Below the pieces are notes generated by a model. The model was not told the origin of the DNA. It saw only the letters and a list, made by a program, of their open reading frames with translations, and searched no databases. Both the position numbers and the translations under genes were made by a program. Below, in pieces: positions 8,050-16,227 of a DNA stretch of 64,000 nt (the first letter of the stretch is position 1; every line of letters begins with the position of its first letter). This stretch comes from Streptomyces caeruleatus. Its GTDB lineage: Bacteria > Actinomycetota > Actinomycetes > Streptomycetales > Streptomycetaceae. The stretch spans positions 2,199-66,198 of the forward strand of contig NZ_KQ948937.1 in NCBI RefSeq assembly GCF_001514235.1, in the 5' to 3' direction.

Positions 8050-8067
8050 ATACCTACGCACAGGTAT
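8050..8067. promoter_or_regulatory. ARE operator upstream of the second TetR gene
   Basis: The site ATACCTACGCACAGGTAT lies 52 bases before the GTG of the downstream TetR gene. It matches ATACCT-N6-AGGTAT exactly and is preceded by an A/T-rich stretch suited to a -10 region. Confidence 0.83.
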
Positions 8068-8119
8068 GTTTTGGCTCCGAGAAAAGTCCTCGCAAAGAGA
8101 AGTCGGAGGGGCTGCTTCG

Positions 8120-8704
8120 GTGGTGACACAGATCAGGGCGCGGCAGACGCGGGCACGACTGCTGGACGCCGCGGCGGAGGAGTTCGCCGTCCACGGGTAC
8201 GCGGCGACAAAGCTGCAGGCCGTGGTCGCGCGAACGGGCATGACCAAGGGTGCTCTGTACGGCCATTTCCCTTCCAAGCGTCATCTCGCGACCGCCCTGG
8301 TCGCCGAGAGCGTCCAGCAGTGGGGGCAGATCAGCGGCACCGGCCCGCAGTGCGGAGTCCCGGCCGATGCGATCCTCGCCGGCCTGATCCGTGAGATGCG
8401 TGCCCAATTGGAGACCAATGTCCGCTTCCGGGCGGCACTGCGCCTCGCCGCGGACTGCGAACTCTCGTCGAGTGGCTCGCCGGGCCTGTTCGAGGGCATC
8501 CGCGGCGAATTGGTGCACAGCGTGCGCCGGGCCCAGGAAGAGAAGGGGCTGACGCAGTCGTACCCCGCGGAGACCGTCGCCTACCTCCTCCTGGCGCTTG
8601 TCTACGGCACTTCGCACCTGCCGCCCTGGGAGACCGTCGAGGGTGGCACGGTCGACCCGGACCGGGCCTGGGAGATGCTGCGGACCGCTCTGAACCTCGG
8701 CTAG
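8120..8704 (+). CDS. TetR-family pseudo-gamma-butyrolactone receptor
   Basis: The 194-residue protein opens with RARQTRARLLDAAAEEFAVH, then ATKLQAVVARTGMTKGALYGHFPSKRHLA, the DNA-binding block of the ArpA/ScbR family. The ligand domain is clearly different from the first receptor. That pattern matches pseudo-receptors such as ScbR2 or JadR2, which do not make the primary response to the GBL but tune it and sometimes bind antibiotics. GTG at 8120 has GGAGGGG eight bases upstream, and a second GTG follows at once. The upstream ARE suggests control by the first receptor, by itself, or both. The function in this strain is inferred from family and position. Confidence 0.87.
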   Translation: MVTQIRARQTRARLLDAAAEEFAVHGYAATKLQAVVARTGMTKGALYGHFPSKRHLATALVAESVQQWGQISGTGPQCGVPADAILAGLIREMRAQLETNVRFRAALRLAADCELSSSGSPGLFEGIRGELVHSVRRAQEEKGLTQSYPAETVAYLLLALVYGTSHLPPWETVEGGTVDPDRAWEMLRTALNLG

Positions 8705-9049
8705 CCGGCCGGTCGCCGCACTCCGGCATACCGCGGCTGTGCAACCGGGGGCGGGACTCAGTCGCACACGCGGCGGGTGCCCCGTGCCCGTTGCGCCCGA
8801 TTACCGGGTCGCTCCGCTGTGCAATCCGTCGTGCTGGCGGCGCCGCTTTGCCGTTCGCTAATCTGCAACGCGTATGACGGCGCCACCGAAAAAGAGCCCG
8901 ATTTCCGGTCGGCCTGACGGTGCGGGACTTTCTCCCCCTTCGCTACGCCCGGTGCTGTGGGCCTCGATCTCCTGCTCGCGGCTTCCGGTTGAGAATCGCT
9001 GTGCCCCACGCGCCGGTTTCTCCATTTCGCACTGAAAGGCGAACCCAGA
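8705..9049. other. intergenic stretch without recognisable gene
   Basis: I see no coding frame with credible codon use, no strong hairpin and no ARE-like palindrome. It presumably carries the promoter of the ATPase gene that starts at 9050. Confidence 0.6.
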
Positions 9050-9769
9050 ATGAAGCTTGCCATTTCCGGGACCTATTCCTCCGGCAAGACCCTCACGACG
9101 ATGGCACTGGCCCACCTGACGGGCATTCCACGCACCCACGCCAAGACCATGCGTGAGATCCTTCCGCACGCGGTGCCGGGTAAGACCCTGGAGGAGTGCA
9201 ACGCCGCCGAGCTCATCCAGCTGGTGATGCGGCGCTACGTCGAGCGCGCGGTCCACGAGAGTCACCTGCCGAACGGCTATATCTCCGACGGCTCGTCCCT
9301 GCACGAGTGGACCTACGCCACCGTCCGCGTCACGGTCGGCATCAACCCCAACGAGTCCATCGGCCTCGACTCCGTCGAGAAGACGGACGAGATCCGCTTC
9401 TACGAGCAGGTGGTCGCGCAGCTGGGCGTGGCGCTGAAGCAGTACGCCAAGGACACGTACGACGCCTTCGTCCACCTGCCTATCGAGTTCCCGCTGGACC
9501 CGAACGGGCACCGGCCGGTCAACGAGCGGTTCCGGGGGCTTTCCGACCAGCTTCTGCTGAGCGTGCTCCAGGAGGAGCTGAAGATCCCTGTGCACATCGT
9601 GGGCGGCTCGATCCCGGAGCGGCTGGAGGCCATCACCGCGCTGTTCGGCTTCCCGAAGGTCATGTCGATCGAGGAAGCCATCGCGGCGGCCCGTGCGGAC
9701 TACGACCTGCTCGACGTCCGGACCGAAGCCGAGCGCAACGCGGCGGCGGCTCAGGTGACGGCGGCCTGA
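9050..9769 (+). CDS. P-loop ATPase/kinase-like protein (AAA_28 type)
   Basis: The 239-residue protein begins MKLAISGTYSSGKTLTTMAL, a Walker A motif (GTYSSGKT) at about residues 7-14. A later acidic segment YISDGSSLHEW resembles the Walker B region of the AAA_28 / nicotinamide-riboside-kinase-like group. The remainder is mostly helical. Homologues of this kind occur beside biosynthetic genes but I cannot give a reaction. The ATG at 9050 follows AAAGG at about ten bases. It is followed after 90 bases by an oxidoreductase gene in the same direction, so the three plus-strand genes 9050-11756 may form one operon. A nucleotide-dependent phosphotransfer on a small molecule is one possibility. Confidence 0.7.
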   Translation: MKLAISGTYSSGKTLTTMALAHLTGIPRTHAKTMREILPHAVPGKTLEECNAAELIQLVMRRYVERAVHESHLPNGYISDGSSLHEWTYATVRVTVGINPNESIGLDSVEKTDEIRFYEQVVAQLGVALKQYAKDTYDAFVHLPIEFPLDPNGHRPVNERFRGLSDQLLLSVLQEELKIPVHIVGGSIPERLEAITALFGFPKVMSIEEAIAAARADYDLLDVRTEAERNAAAAQVTAA

Positions 9770-9859
9770 GCCCGGCCGTACCCCCGGGCCGGCACGCCCG
9801 CCTCGGTACCGGGCGTCCGTCTCTCCTCCCCTCGACCTCAGCAAAGGGACCTCGCCGTC

Positions 9860-10519
9860 ATGACTGATTCCACCCCGTCCTCGCCCCGCAGGCTCGGCGT
9901 CCTGGGCGCGGGCAATGTCGGGCAGCCGATCGGCCGCCACTGGGTGTCCGCCGGTCACACCGTGACCTTCGGTTCTCGCTCGCCGGATCGCCTCTCCGGC
10001 TTCATCGCCTCGCTGGGCGGCGGCGCGCGCGCTGCGGCGTACGCCGACGCCGCCGAGACATCGGACGTCGTCCTGCTGTCCGTCCCCCATCCCGCCCTGG
10101 AGGAACTGCTGGAGACGGTCGGTGACCGGCTGGCCGGGAAGACCGTCATCGATGCCACCAACCCCGTCGTCCTCACGGAGGACGGCCGCGTGGTCTCCAC
10201 CCTCGGCAGTGGGCTCACCCAGGGCCGGCACACCGCCAAGCTGCTGCCGGACGCCACCGTGATCCGGGCGTTCACCCATGTGATGGACGAACTGCTGTGG
10301 TCGCGGGGCACCCGGCAGCGGCATTTCTGGGGCATGGCCCTGGCCGGCGACGAGGCCGAGGCGAAGGACGTCGTGGCCCAGTTGGTCCACGACGCCGGCT
10401 TCGTCCCGGTCGACCTGGGTGGACTCGACGACTCGGCCGCGCTCGACCCGGGCGGCGCGGTCTTCCCCCACATGTTCACTCCGGCGGACCTGCGGGTGGC
10501 CGCCGGACTCACCGGCTGA
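9860..10519 (+). CDS. NAD(P)-binding oxidoreductase, F420-dependent NADP reductase-like
   Basis: The 219-residue protein opens LGVLGAGNVGQPIGRHW, the GxGxxG Rossmann motif, followed by TFGSRSPDRL, which provides the 2'-phosphate binding arginine typical of NADP users. The TVIDATNPV segment is conserved in NADPH:F420 oxidoreductases and related small reductases. The C-terminal dimerisation domain is short. ATG at 9860 follows AAAGGGA. It lies between the ATPase and an old-yellow-enzyme homologue, and the two oxidoreductases could act on the same intermediate. Direct use of F420 cannot be judged from the sequence. A role in reducing a butenolide precursor of the signal is possible but speculative. 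Confidence 0.75.
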   Translation: MTDSTPSSPRRLGVLGAGNVGQPIGRHWVSAGHTVTFGSRSPDRLSGFIASLGGGARAAAYADAAETSDVVLLSVPHPALEELLETVGDRLAGKTVIDATNPVVLTEDGRVVSTLGSGLTQGRHTAKLLPDATVIRAFTHVMDELLWSRGTRQRHFWGMALAGDEAEAKDVVAQLVHDAGFVPVDLGGLDDSAALDPGGAVFPHMFTPADLRVAAGLTG

Positions 10520-10589
10520 CACAGCCGCACACGGGTGCCGGCGCCCGTCGGCACCTCGCGCGCACTCCCCGTTGGAAGGACATCCTCAC

Positions 10590-11756
10590 GTGAGCAGTGC
10601 CACGGGCGCGACCACCGACACGGAACCCCTCTTCAGCCCGTTCAAGATGGGTTCGCTCGCCCTGGAGAACCGCATCGTCATGGCTCCCATGTCCCGGGAC
10701 CTCTCCCCGGGCGGGGTGCCAGGGGCGGACGTTGCCCGCTACTACGCACGCCGGGCCCGGCACGGGGTCGGACTGATCATCACCGAGGGCACGTTCGTCG
10801 GCCATCCGGCCGCCGGTAACCGGCCGGCAGTGCCCCGCTTCCACGGAGTCGACGCCTTGGCCGGCTGGGCGGAGGTGGTTCGGGCCGTGCATGCCGCCGG
10901 GGGCAGGATCGTCCCGCAGCTGTGGCATGTGGGCCAGGATCCCCTCGTGTGGGGGAAGTCGCTGGAGGCGGCACGCTTCTCACTCCCGAAGGGAGTCGAG
11001 GTGTTCGATCCACCCGGTGGGCTGATGAGCCCGTCAGGCGTGGATCCGGACGGTCCCGCCGGCCGGGAGATGTCCCAGTCGGACATCGCGGAGGTGGTCG
11101 ACGCCTTCGCCCGGGCTGCGGCCGATGCCGAGCGTCTCGGCTTCGACGGCATCGAACTGCACGCCGCGCACGGCTATCTCCTCGACCAGTTCTTCTGGAA
11201 CGTCACCAACCGCCGCACCGACCGCTACGGCGGTGACACCGCAGGCCGGGTGCGCTTCACCGCCGAGGTCGTACGGGCCTGCCGTGCCGCCACCGGGCCC
11301 GGCTTCCCCGTCATCCTGCGCATCTCCCAGTGGAAGGTGGCGCACTACTCGGCGCGCATCGCGGACGATCCGCGGGAGCTGGAGTCACTGCTCGCGCCGC
11401 TGGTGGAGGCCGGAGTCGATGCCTTCCACTGCTCGACCCGGCGGTTCTGGCGGCCTGAGTTCGACGGTTCGCCGCTGAATCTGGCGGGCTGGGTGAAGAA
11501 GGTCACCGGCCGGCCCACCATCACGGTCGGGTCGGTCGGGCTGAAGGACAGCGACTATCTGGGCTACGTCGAGGGCAAGGGCGCCCAGACCGATGACGTC
11601 TCGCTGGTCGCCGAGCGGCTTGCCCGGGGCGAGTTCGACCTGGTCGCGGTGGGCCGGGCACTGGTGGCGAACCCGGATTGGCCGGAGCTGGTCCGCCGCG
11701 GGCGCACGGACGAACTGCGGAACTTCGAGGCCGGGATGCTCACGGCTCTCGACTGA
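10590..11756 (+). CDS. NADH:flavin oxidoreductase, old yellow enzyme family
   Basis: The 388-residue TIM-barrel flavoprotein has LFSPFKMGSLALENRIVMAP at its start. It also has QLWHVGQ, the catalytic pair region DGIELHAAHGYLLDQF and the FMN phosphate site ITVGSVGL, with FDLVAVGRALVANPDW near the end. OYE enzymes reduce activated C=C bonds of alpha,beta-unsaturated carbonyls with NAD(P)H and FMN. GTG at 10590 has GGAAGGA nine bases upstream. It follows the NADP oxidoreductase by 70 bases. An ene-reductase role on a polyketide or butenolide intermediate fits the neighbourhood but is inferred. Confidence 0.9.
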   Translation: MSSATGATTDTEPLFSPFKMGSLALENRIVMAPMSRDLSPGGVPGADVARYYARRARHGVGLIITEGTFVGHPAAGNRPAVPRFHGVDALAGWAEVVRAVHAAGGRIVPQLWHVGQDPLVWGKSLEAARFSLPKGVEVFDPPGGLMSPSGVDPDGPAGREMSQSDIAEVVDAFARAAADAERLGFDGIELHAAHGYLLDQFFWNVTNRRTDRYGGDTAGRVRFTAEVVRACRAATGPGFPVILRISQWKVAHYSARIADDPRELESLLAPLVEAGVDAFHCSTRRFWRPEFDGSPLNLAGWVKKVTGRPTITVGSVGLKDSDYLGYVEGKGAQTDDVSLVAERLARGEFDLVAVGRALVANPDWPELVRRGRTDELRNFEAGMLTALD

Positions 11757-11781
11757 GCCCGTCGGCCCGCCCGGCTCCTGG

Positions 11782-12141
11782 TCAGCGCCGGGCGCCGGCG
11801 GCCCGTACGGCCTCCCGGTCGGACGCCTCGACGATCGCGTCCAGCAGCCCCGGAAAGGCACGGTCGAGGTCGTCCCTGCGCAGCATGTTCATCTTCGAAG
11901 TACCGGCGTAGTACTGCCGGATGATGCCTGACTGGCGCAGTACGCGGAAGTGGTGCGTACCGGTGGACCGCGTCACGGAGATGTCGAAGGTGCCGCACGC
12001 CATGTCGCCGGGGGCGTTCGCGATCTGGCGGACGATGCTGCGCCGCACCGGGTCGGCGATGGCCTCAAGGACGCCCTGCAGCGTGATGTCCTGCGCGTCG
12101 GGGTGGTCGGTGATGCGTTCCACGGTGGTCCGTGCGGTCAC
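11782..12141 (-). CDS. ArsR-family winged-helix repressor
   Basis: The 119-residue protein has LQGVLEAIADPVRRSIVRQI, then GTFDISVTRSTGTHHFRVLRQSGIIRQ, the ArsR wing-helix DNA-binding unit. There is no metal-binding cysteine pair of the classical ArsR type; the single Cys in MACGTF is isolated, so it probably senses an organic effector. GTG at 12141 follows GGGAGG by six bases. A 43-bp perfect palindrome (12185-12227) lies 43 bases upstream, between this gene and the divergent exporter. It should therefore repress the exporter and itself and be released by the exported compound, an arrangement inferred from layout. Confidence 0.88.
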   Translation of the reverse strand: MTARTTVERITDHPDAQDITLQGVLEAIADPVRRSIVRQIANAPGDMACGTFDISVTRSTGTHHFRVLRQSGIIRQYYAGTSKMNMLRRDDLDRAFPGLLDAIVEASDREAVRAAGARR

Positions 12142-12184
12142 TTCGTGCCTCCCTGTTCAGCTGGATCCATCGTACGACGGTGGT

Positions 12185-12227
12185 CATATGACGATGGCTG
12201 TCAAAGTTTGACAGCCATCGTCATATG
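12185..12227. promoter_or_regulatory. 43-bp perfect palindrome, likely operator for the ArsR/exporter pair
   Basis: Two 21-base arms, each an exact reverse complement of the other, surround a single G at 12206. The outer ends are CATATG and the inner part is GGCTGTCAAA/TTTGACAGCC. It lies in the divergent intergenic region, nearer the repressor gene. The arms could also form a very stable hairpin in RNA. Confidence 0.8.
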
Positions 12228-12369
12228 GTCTTCAGTTGAGACACGCAGATGCTTCAACTCGCCCTACTGGCAAGGGTTTGACGCGGGTGGCCCCCACGCG
12301 TCTGCGATCGGAATTCGCGACGGCGGCCCGTTCCGTCGGCCCGTCCCCCCACAAGGAGAGCGATTAGCC

Positions 12370-13794
12370 ATGACAACCGCCGAGACCAGCGCGGCGCCGG
12401 CCAACGGCACCCAGGCGGGTTCACCGAATGCGTCGAGCGGTCTGAAGATCGCCGCGTTGGCCACCGGCTTCGTGATGGCCACGCTGGACGTGACGATCAT
12501 CAACGTCGCCGGAGCGACGTTGCAGGAGAAGCTGCAGGCCGGCCTCACGCAGCTGACCTGGATCGTGGACGGCTACATCCTGACCTTCGCCTCGCTGCTA
12601 ATGCTCGCCGGCGGCCTTGCCAACCGCAGAGGCCCGAAGACCGTCTACATGTGGGGCATGGGCCTGTTCCTCGTCGCCTCGCTGGCCTGCGCTCTGTCCC
12701 CCTCGCCCGAGGCCCTGATCGCGGCCCGCCTGTTCCAGGGAGCCGGCGCGGCGCTCTTCATGCCCAGCTCACTGTCCCTGCTCGTCTCCTCATTCCCCGA
12801 GAAGCGGCAGCGCACCCGCATGCTCGGCCTGTGGTCGGCGATCGTGGCCACCTCTTCGGGCGTCGGCCCGACCCTCGGCGGCCTGATGGTGAGCGCCTTC
12901 GGCTGGCAGAGCATCTTCCTGCTCAACCTTCCGATCGGTGTGATCGGCATGCTGATGACGCGGAGGTTCATCGCGGCACCCGCGAGCCGTTCGCTGAAGC
13001 TGGCGGTTCCCGGCCACATCATCTGGATCGTCTCCCTCGCGGCCGTGAGCTTCGCGCTCATCGAGGGCCCCCAGCTCGGCTGGACGGCAGGCCCGGTCGT
13101 CCTCGCCTACGCCGTCGCCGCGGTCGCTGCCGGAGCGCTGGTCCTGCGGGAGCGCCGCAGCGAGAACCTCGTGATGCCCTGGAGCCTGTTTACCCACTCC
13201 GGCTTCTCCGGGGCCAACCTTGTGGGCTTCTTCTTCAACTTCGCGCTCTTCGGCAGCATCTTCATGCTGGGGCTGTTCTTCCAGCACGCCCAGGGGGCGA
13301 GCCCGTTCGTGGCGGGCCTGGAACTCATCCCGATCACGATCCTGTCGCCCCTGGCGAATGTCGTGTACTCGCGGATCTCCGGCCGGTACGCCAACGGCCC
13401 GCTGCTGACCGTGTTCCTCCTCGTGGCCGGCATAGCATCGCTCGCCATGACCGCGATCTCGCCGTCAACGCCCTACTGGGTGATCGCCCTCGGAATCGGC
13501 ATCGCGAACATCGGCTCCGGGATCGTCTCCCCCGGCATGACCGCCGCCCTGGTGGACGCCGCCGGCCCCGCACACGCCAACATCGCGGGTTCCGTCCTCA
13601 ACGCCAACCGTCAGATCGGCTCACTGGTCGGTATCGCCGTCATCGGGGTTGTGCTGCACGCCACGCCCGACTGGGGTGCGAGCGTGTCCATCTGCTTCCT
13701 GCTCGTGGGCGTGATGTATCTGCTCGGGTCGGTGTGCGCCTGGCGGCTCGTCACCCGTTCCGAGCGCCGGGAGTCCGAACTGGCGAGCGCGTAG
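12370..13794 (+). CDS. MFS drug exporter, DHA2 (14-TM) family
   Basis: The 474-residue protein has the DHA2/EmrB-QacA pattern. The first helix contains motif D1 (TGFVMATLDVTIINVAGATL), then QLTWIVDGYILTFASLLMLA, motif A-like GLANRRGPKTVYMWG, and motif C-like GVGPTLGGLM. About fourteen hydrophobic segments are visible. Such transporters use the proton gradient to export drugs and often confer self-resistance in producers. The ATG at 12370 has AAGGAG about 11 bases upstream. It is divergent from the ArsR repressor with the long palindrome between, so induction by substrate is expected. It probably exports the product of the cluster to the left or gives general protection. Confidence 0.92.
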   Translation: MTTAETSAAPANGTQAGSPNASSGLKIAALATGFVMATLDVTIINVAGATLQEKLQAGLTQLTWIVDGYILTFASLLMLAGGLANRRGPKTVYMWGMGLFLVASLACALSPSPEALIAARLFQGAGAALFMPSSLSLLVSSFPEKRQRTRMLGLWSAIVATSSGVGPTLGGLMVSAFGWQSIFLLNLPIGVIGMLMTRRFIAAPASRSLKLAVPGHIIWIVSLAAVSFALIEGPQLGWTAGPVVLAYAVAAVAAGALVLRERRSENLVMPWSLFTHSGFSGANLVGFFFNFALFGSIFMLGLFFQHAQGASPFVAGLELIPITILSPLANVVYSRISGRYANGPLLTVFLLVAGIASLAMTAISPSTPYWVIALGIGIANIGSGIVSPGMTAALVDAAGPAHANIAGSVLNANRQIGSLVGIAVIGVVLHATPDWGASVSICFLLVGVMYLLGSVCAWRLVTRSERRESELASA

Positions 13795-13886
13795 TCCGCT
13801 CGCGTCTGACAAGACCACTGGACCGCCCCGGCCGCACGTTGCTTCCCCCGGCACCGTGCGGCCGGGGCACACAGCGAGGAGGACCG

Positions 13887-13960
13887 ATGAACCTTGCGGG
13901 AAAGACCGCAGTCGTCGCGGGTCGAACCTCCGGATTCGGCCGGGCCGCGGCCGAGAGCCA
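13887..13960 (+). pseudogene. start of a short-chain dehydrogenase, broken after the NAD-binding motif
   Basis: After AGGAGG and an ATG, the frame reads MNLAGKTAVVAGRTSGFGRA, a standard SDR opening with a TGxxxGxG-like turn. After about 24 residues the similarity stops abruptly. The frame continues to 14135 without SDR features. A stretch around 13970-14020 in another frame (GARSITVVRDGIEE) could be a shifted continuation. The rest of the gene is missing. The break lies about 370 bases left of a tRNA fragment, so it may mark the junction of an inserted island. Confidence 0.7.
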
Positions 13961-14332
13961 ATCAGCCATGCCGGGGCCCGCTCGATCACTGTGGTTCGCG
14001 ACGGCATTGAGGAGTCGGCGTGCTCGAACCAGTGGGCTGGTCGGCAGCCGCACTACGTTGCCTTGGTCGGCGAAGGCGTCCGCGACAAGGTCTGGCCCGG
14101 ACCGGCCGTGTGCCAGATCTTGTCTCTTTGCGTAGCCTGTGGAGGCCTGACAACCGCTCGTTGCCGGTGTTGATGTGCAACGCACATGGCCGGGGGTGGC
14201 CAATGGGTGGCCGGACGCCTTTGGACGGTGCAGTACGAGGTACCGGCACCAAGGCATGGCGGATGTGGTCTGATCAGGCACAACAGCATCGCACAGCACG
14301 AGTCGTCACGAGACAGCGTGATCGCTTGCGCC

Positions 14333-14377
14333 CTCGTAATGCGTAGGTCTCGGGTTCGAATCCCGAAGGCGGCTCCA
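14333..14377 (+). repeat. 3' part of tRNA-Thr(CGU), attachment-site remnant
   Basis: From the anticodon loop CTCGTAAT to the 3' CCA, the sequence is that of a tRNA-Thr. It has the anticodon-stem 3' arm TGCGT, T-arm CGGGTTCGAATCCCG and acceptor AAGGCGGC-TCCA. Upstream of the loop the 5' arm no longer pairs and no D-arm or 5' acceptor exists, so it cannot make a tRNA. Tyrosine recombinases often cross over in the anticodon loop of tRNA genes and leave exactly this 3' piece. An 18-bp copy recurs at 26211-26228. Confidence 0.85.
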
Positions 14378-14381
14378 CCTG

Positions 14382-14412
14382 AGACCAGGTCAGATGCGTT
14401 CTGACCTGGTCT
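14382..14412 (+). terminator. intrinsic terminator after the tRNA fragment
   Basis: A perfect 13-bp stem (AGACCAGGTCAGA / TCTGACCTGGTCT) with a 5-base loop is followed by TTT. It is the natural terminator position for a tRNA gene. The core CAGGTCAG is shared with the terminator at 26233. Confidence 0.85.
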
Positions 14413-14746
14413 TTTGTGCTGCAATCCTGACGGTTGGTCAGCTTTGGGTCCGGCTGCTGAGGGAGGGGAGCGCAAGGGGTGCGCATCGGGATGTGCGGGC
14501 TAAGACTCTGACCAGGGCCTTTTGCATCGGTGCTCAGGTCATCGCTCAGGACTTCGTGACACCCGGGTGTGTGGAGCTTGGTCCCCGGTCCTGGAGATCC
14601 AGAATCCTGTTGGGGGTCCACAAGCCGCACAGGTGTGTTCCGTGTGCTGATGTCCGGCTGAGGCAAGGTTGCGAGGCGCGGGCGACCTGATCGACCTGCA
14701 TGCCTCTCACACGGCGAATGACCGCTGAGCGATCGTACGATCGCGT

Positions 14747-15961
14747 TCACGGGGCCGCGAAGACCAGTACCGTGTTGTGGCCTCCGAAGCCCAGGGAGTG
14801 GCTGAGGGCCAGACGGACGGAGCGGGGGCGGGCGGCCGACGCGATGATGTCGATGCCGGCGGTGGTGTCGTCGGGTGCGGTGAAGTTCGCCGTGGGGGGC
14901 ATGGTCGCGTAGGTGATGGTCAGGACGGTGAGGGCGGCCTCGACGGCGCCGGCGGCTCCCATGGTGTGGCCCAGGGCGCCTTTCGCCGAGGTGACGGACG
15001 GACGTCGGCGGCGGTAGAGGTCCTGGATCACCGTGGCTTCTACGCTGTCGTTGAGCGGGGTGCTGGTGCCATGGGCGTTGATGTGATCGACGTCGTCGGG
15101 GGTGGCTCCCGCCTGGGCGAGCGCCGTCATGGTCGCCGCTCGCAGGCCCGCGCCCTCGGGGTGCGGGGCCGTCGCGTGATAGGCGTCGCCGGTGGCGCCG
15201 TGGCCCGCGAGGCGGGCCAGTACGTGGGCACCGCGGGCGTCGGCGTGGTGTCCGCGTTCGAGGACGAGGACGCCGCAACCTTCGCCGAGGACGAAACCGT
15301 CGCGGTCCTTGTCGAAGGGGCGTGAGGCGTGGGCGGGGTCGTGGCTGCGCCGGGACAGGGCGCCCATCTTGGCGAAGGCCGCGGTGCACAGCGGGGTGAC
15401 CATGGCGTCGGTGCCGCCCGCGACCGCGATGTCGCAGGTTCCTGCCTTCAGGAGCAGGCAGGCCGTGATGAGGGCCGTGGCTCCGGAGGCGCAGGCCGTG
15501 GAGGTCTGCAGGGAGGGGCCGGTGACGCCGAGGTCCAGGGCGAGGTGGCCGGCCGTCATGTTGGGGAGGAATGCGGGCATGGTGAGCGGTGAGACAACGG
15601 CTGGGCCTGTGGCGAGGAGCTTGTGGTGCTGCCTTTCGAGGGTGTCGATGCCGCCGGCCGCGGTGCCGATGACCACGGCCACGCGGGCGGGATCCCAGTC
15701 GGCAGGGTGCAGGCCGGCATGGTCGAGAGCTTCCCGGGCCGCGGTCAGCAGGAACCGTGTGCCGCGGTCGTAGCGCCACAGGCGGCCCCGGCCGGACGGG
15801 AGAGCCGGTACCCGGCAGGACATGGTCACCGGCATCTCGCTCAGGACGGGATCGGGGCGCGCGGTGGCCCTGCCCGCGCACACCGTCTCCCAGGTGGCCG
15901 GGACGCCGGTGCCGCCGGGCGTCACCAGGCCGATGCCGGTGACGGCCACCTCGTCGTTCAC
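14747..15961 (-). CDS. beta-ketoacyl-ACP synthase II (FabF type)
   Basis: The 404-residue protein has the KAS II catalytic triad: Cys in TSTACASGATAL, His in INAHGTSTPLNDS and His in GALGHTMGAAGAVEA. It also has the glycine-rich end SHSLGFGGHNTVLVF. It extends acyl-ACP by condensation with malonyl-ACP. The GTG at 15961 overlaps the ACP stop by four bases (GTGA). It is the last gene of the seven-gene operon. With the ACP, two KAS III proteins and a ketoreductase it would build a short to medium acyl chain. It is a single complete synthase, not the KSalpha/KSbeta pair of aromatic type II PKS. Confidence 0.93.
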   Translation of the reverse strand: MNDEVAVTGIGLVTPGGTGVPATWETVCAGRATARPDPVLSEMPVTMSCRVPALPSGRGRLWRYDRGTRFLLTAAREALDHAGLHPADWDPARVAVVIGTAAGGIDTLERQHHKLLATGPAVVSPLTMPAFLPNMTAGHLALDLGVTGPSLQTSTACASGATALITACLLLKAGTCDIAVAGGTDAMVTPLCTAAFAKMGALSRRSHDPAHASRPFDKDRDGFVLGEGCGVLVLERGHHADARGAHVLARLAGHGATGDAYHATAPHPEGAGLRAATMTALAQAGATPDDVDHINAHGTSTPLNDSVEATVIQDLYRRRRPSVTSAKGALGHTMGAAGAVEAALTVLTITYATMPPTANFTAPDDTTAGIDIIASAARPRSVRLALSHSLGFGGHNTVLVFAAP

Positions 15962-16227
15962 TGCACGGCCTCGTGCCCGGTGGAGGGTCCGGTCGTGTCC
16001 AGGAGCGCGGTCACCGCGCGGGCCACGTCGGTGACGGTGAGGTCGGCTGCGGCGGCGGAGTCGTCCAGCGGGACCTGCCACTCCTCCTGGAGGGTGACGT
16101 AGAGCTCCACCACGGCGAGGGAGTCCAGTGCCAGCTCGTCGAGGGTGACGTCCGGGCCGATCTGGCCGGGATCGACCTCGAACTTGTCGCTGAGCAGGGT
16201 TACGAGGCGGTCGTAGACGCGGTCCAC
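15958..16227 (-). CDS. acyl carrier protein
   Basis: The 89-residue protein has the phosphopantetheine motif ELALDSLAVVELYVTLQ, with Ser at about 36 in the DSL sequence, after an acidic helix. GTG at 16227 has AAGGAG six bases before it. It overlaps the upstream KAS III by 28 bases and the downstream KAS II by four, so all three are co-translated. It should carry the acyl chain built by this operon. It is distinct from the peptidyl carrier at 57655, and its final acceptor is not shown by the sequence. Confidence 0.92.
   Translation of the reverse strand: MDRVYDRLVTLLSDKFEVDPGQIGPDVTLDELALDSLAVVELYVTLQEEWQVPLDDSAAAADLTVTDVARAVTALLDTTGPSTGHEAVQ

Noticed and set aside
8758..9063. 101-residue minus-strand frame between the second TetR gene and the ATPase gene
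   Set aside because: It has poor third-position bias, no ribosome site, and overlaps the start of the ATPase gene.
14333..14377. Functional tRNA-Thr gene
   Set aside because: There is no 5' acceptor strand, no D-arm, and the anticodon stem is mispaired on its 5' side, so only the 3' part exists.
14274..15881. 535-residue minus-strand frame running from the KAS II gene across the tRNA fragment
   Set aside because: It is Arg/Pro/His-rich out-of-frame translation of the KAS II gene joined to antisense tRNA sequence, a common spurious pattern.
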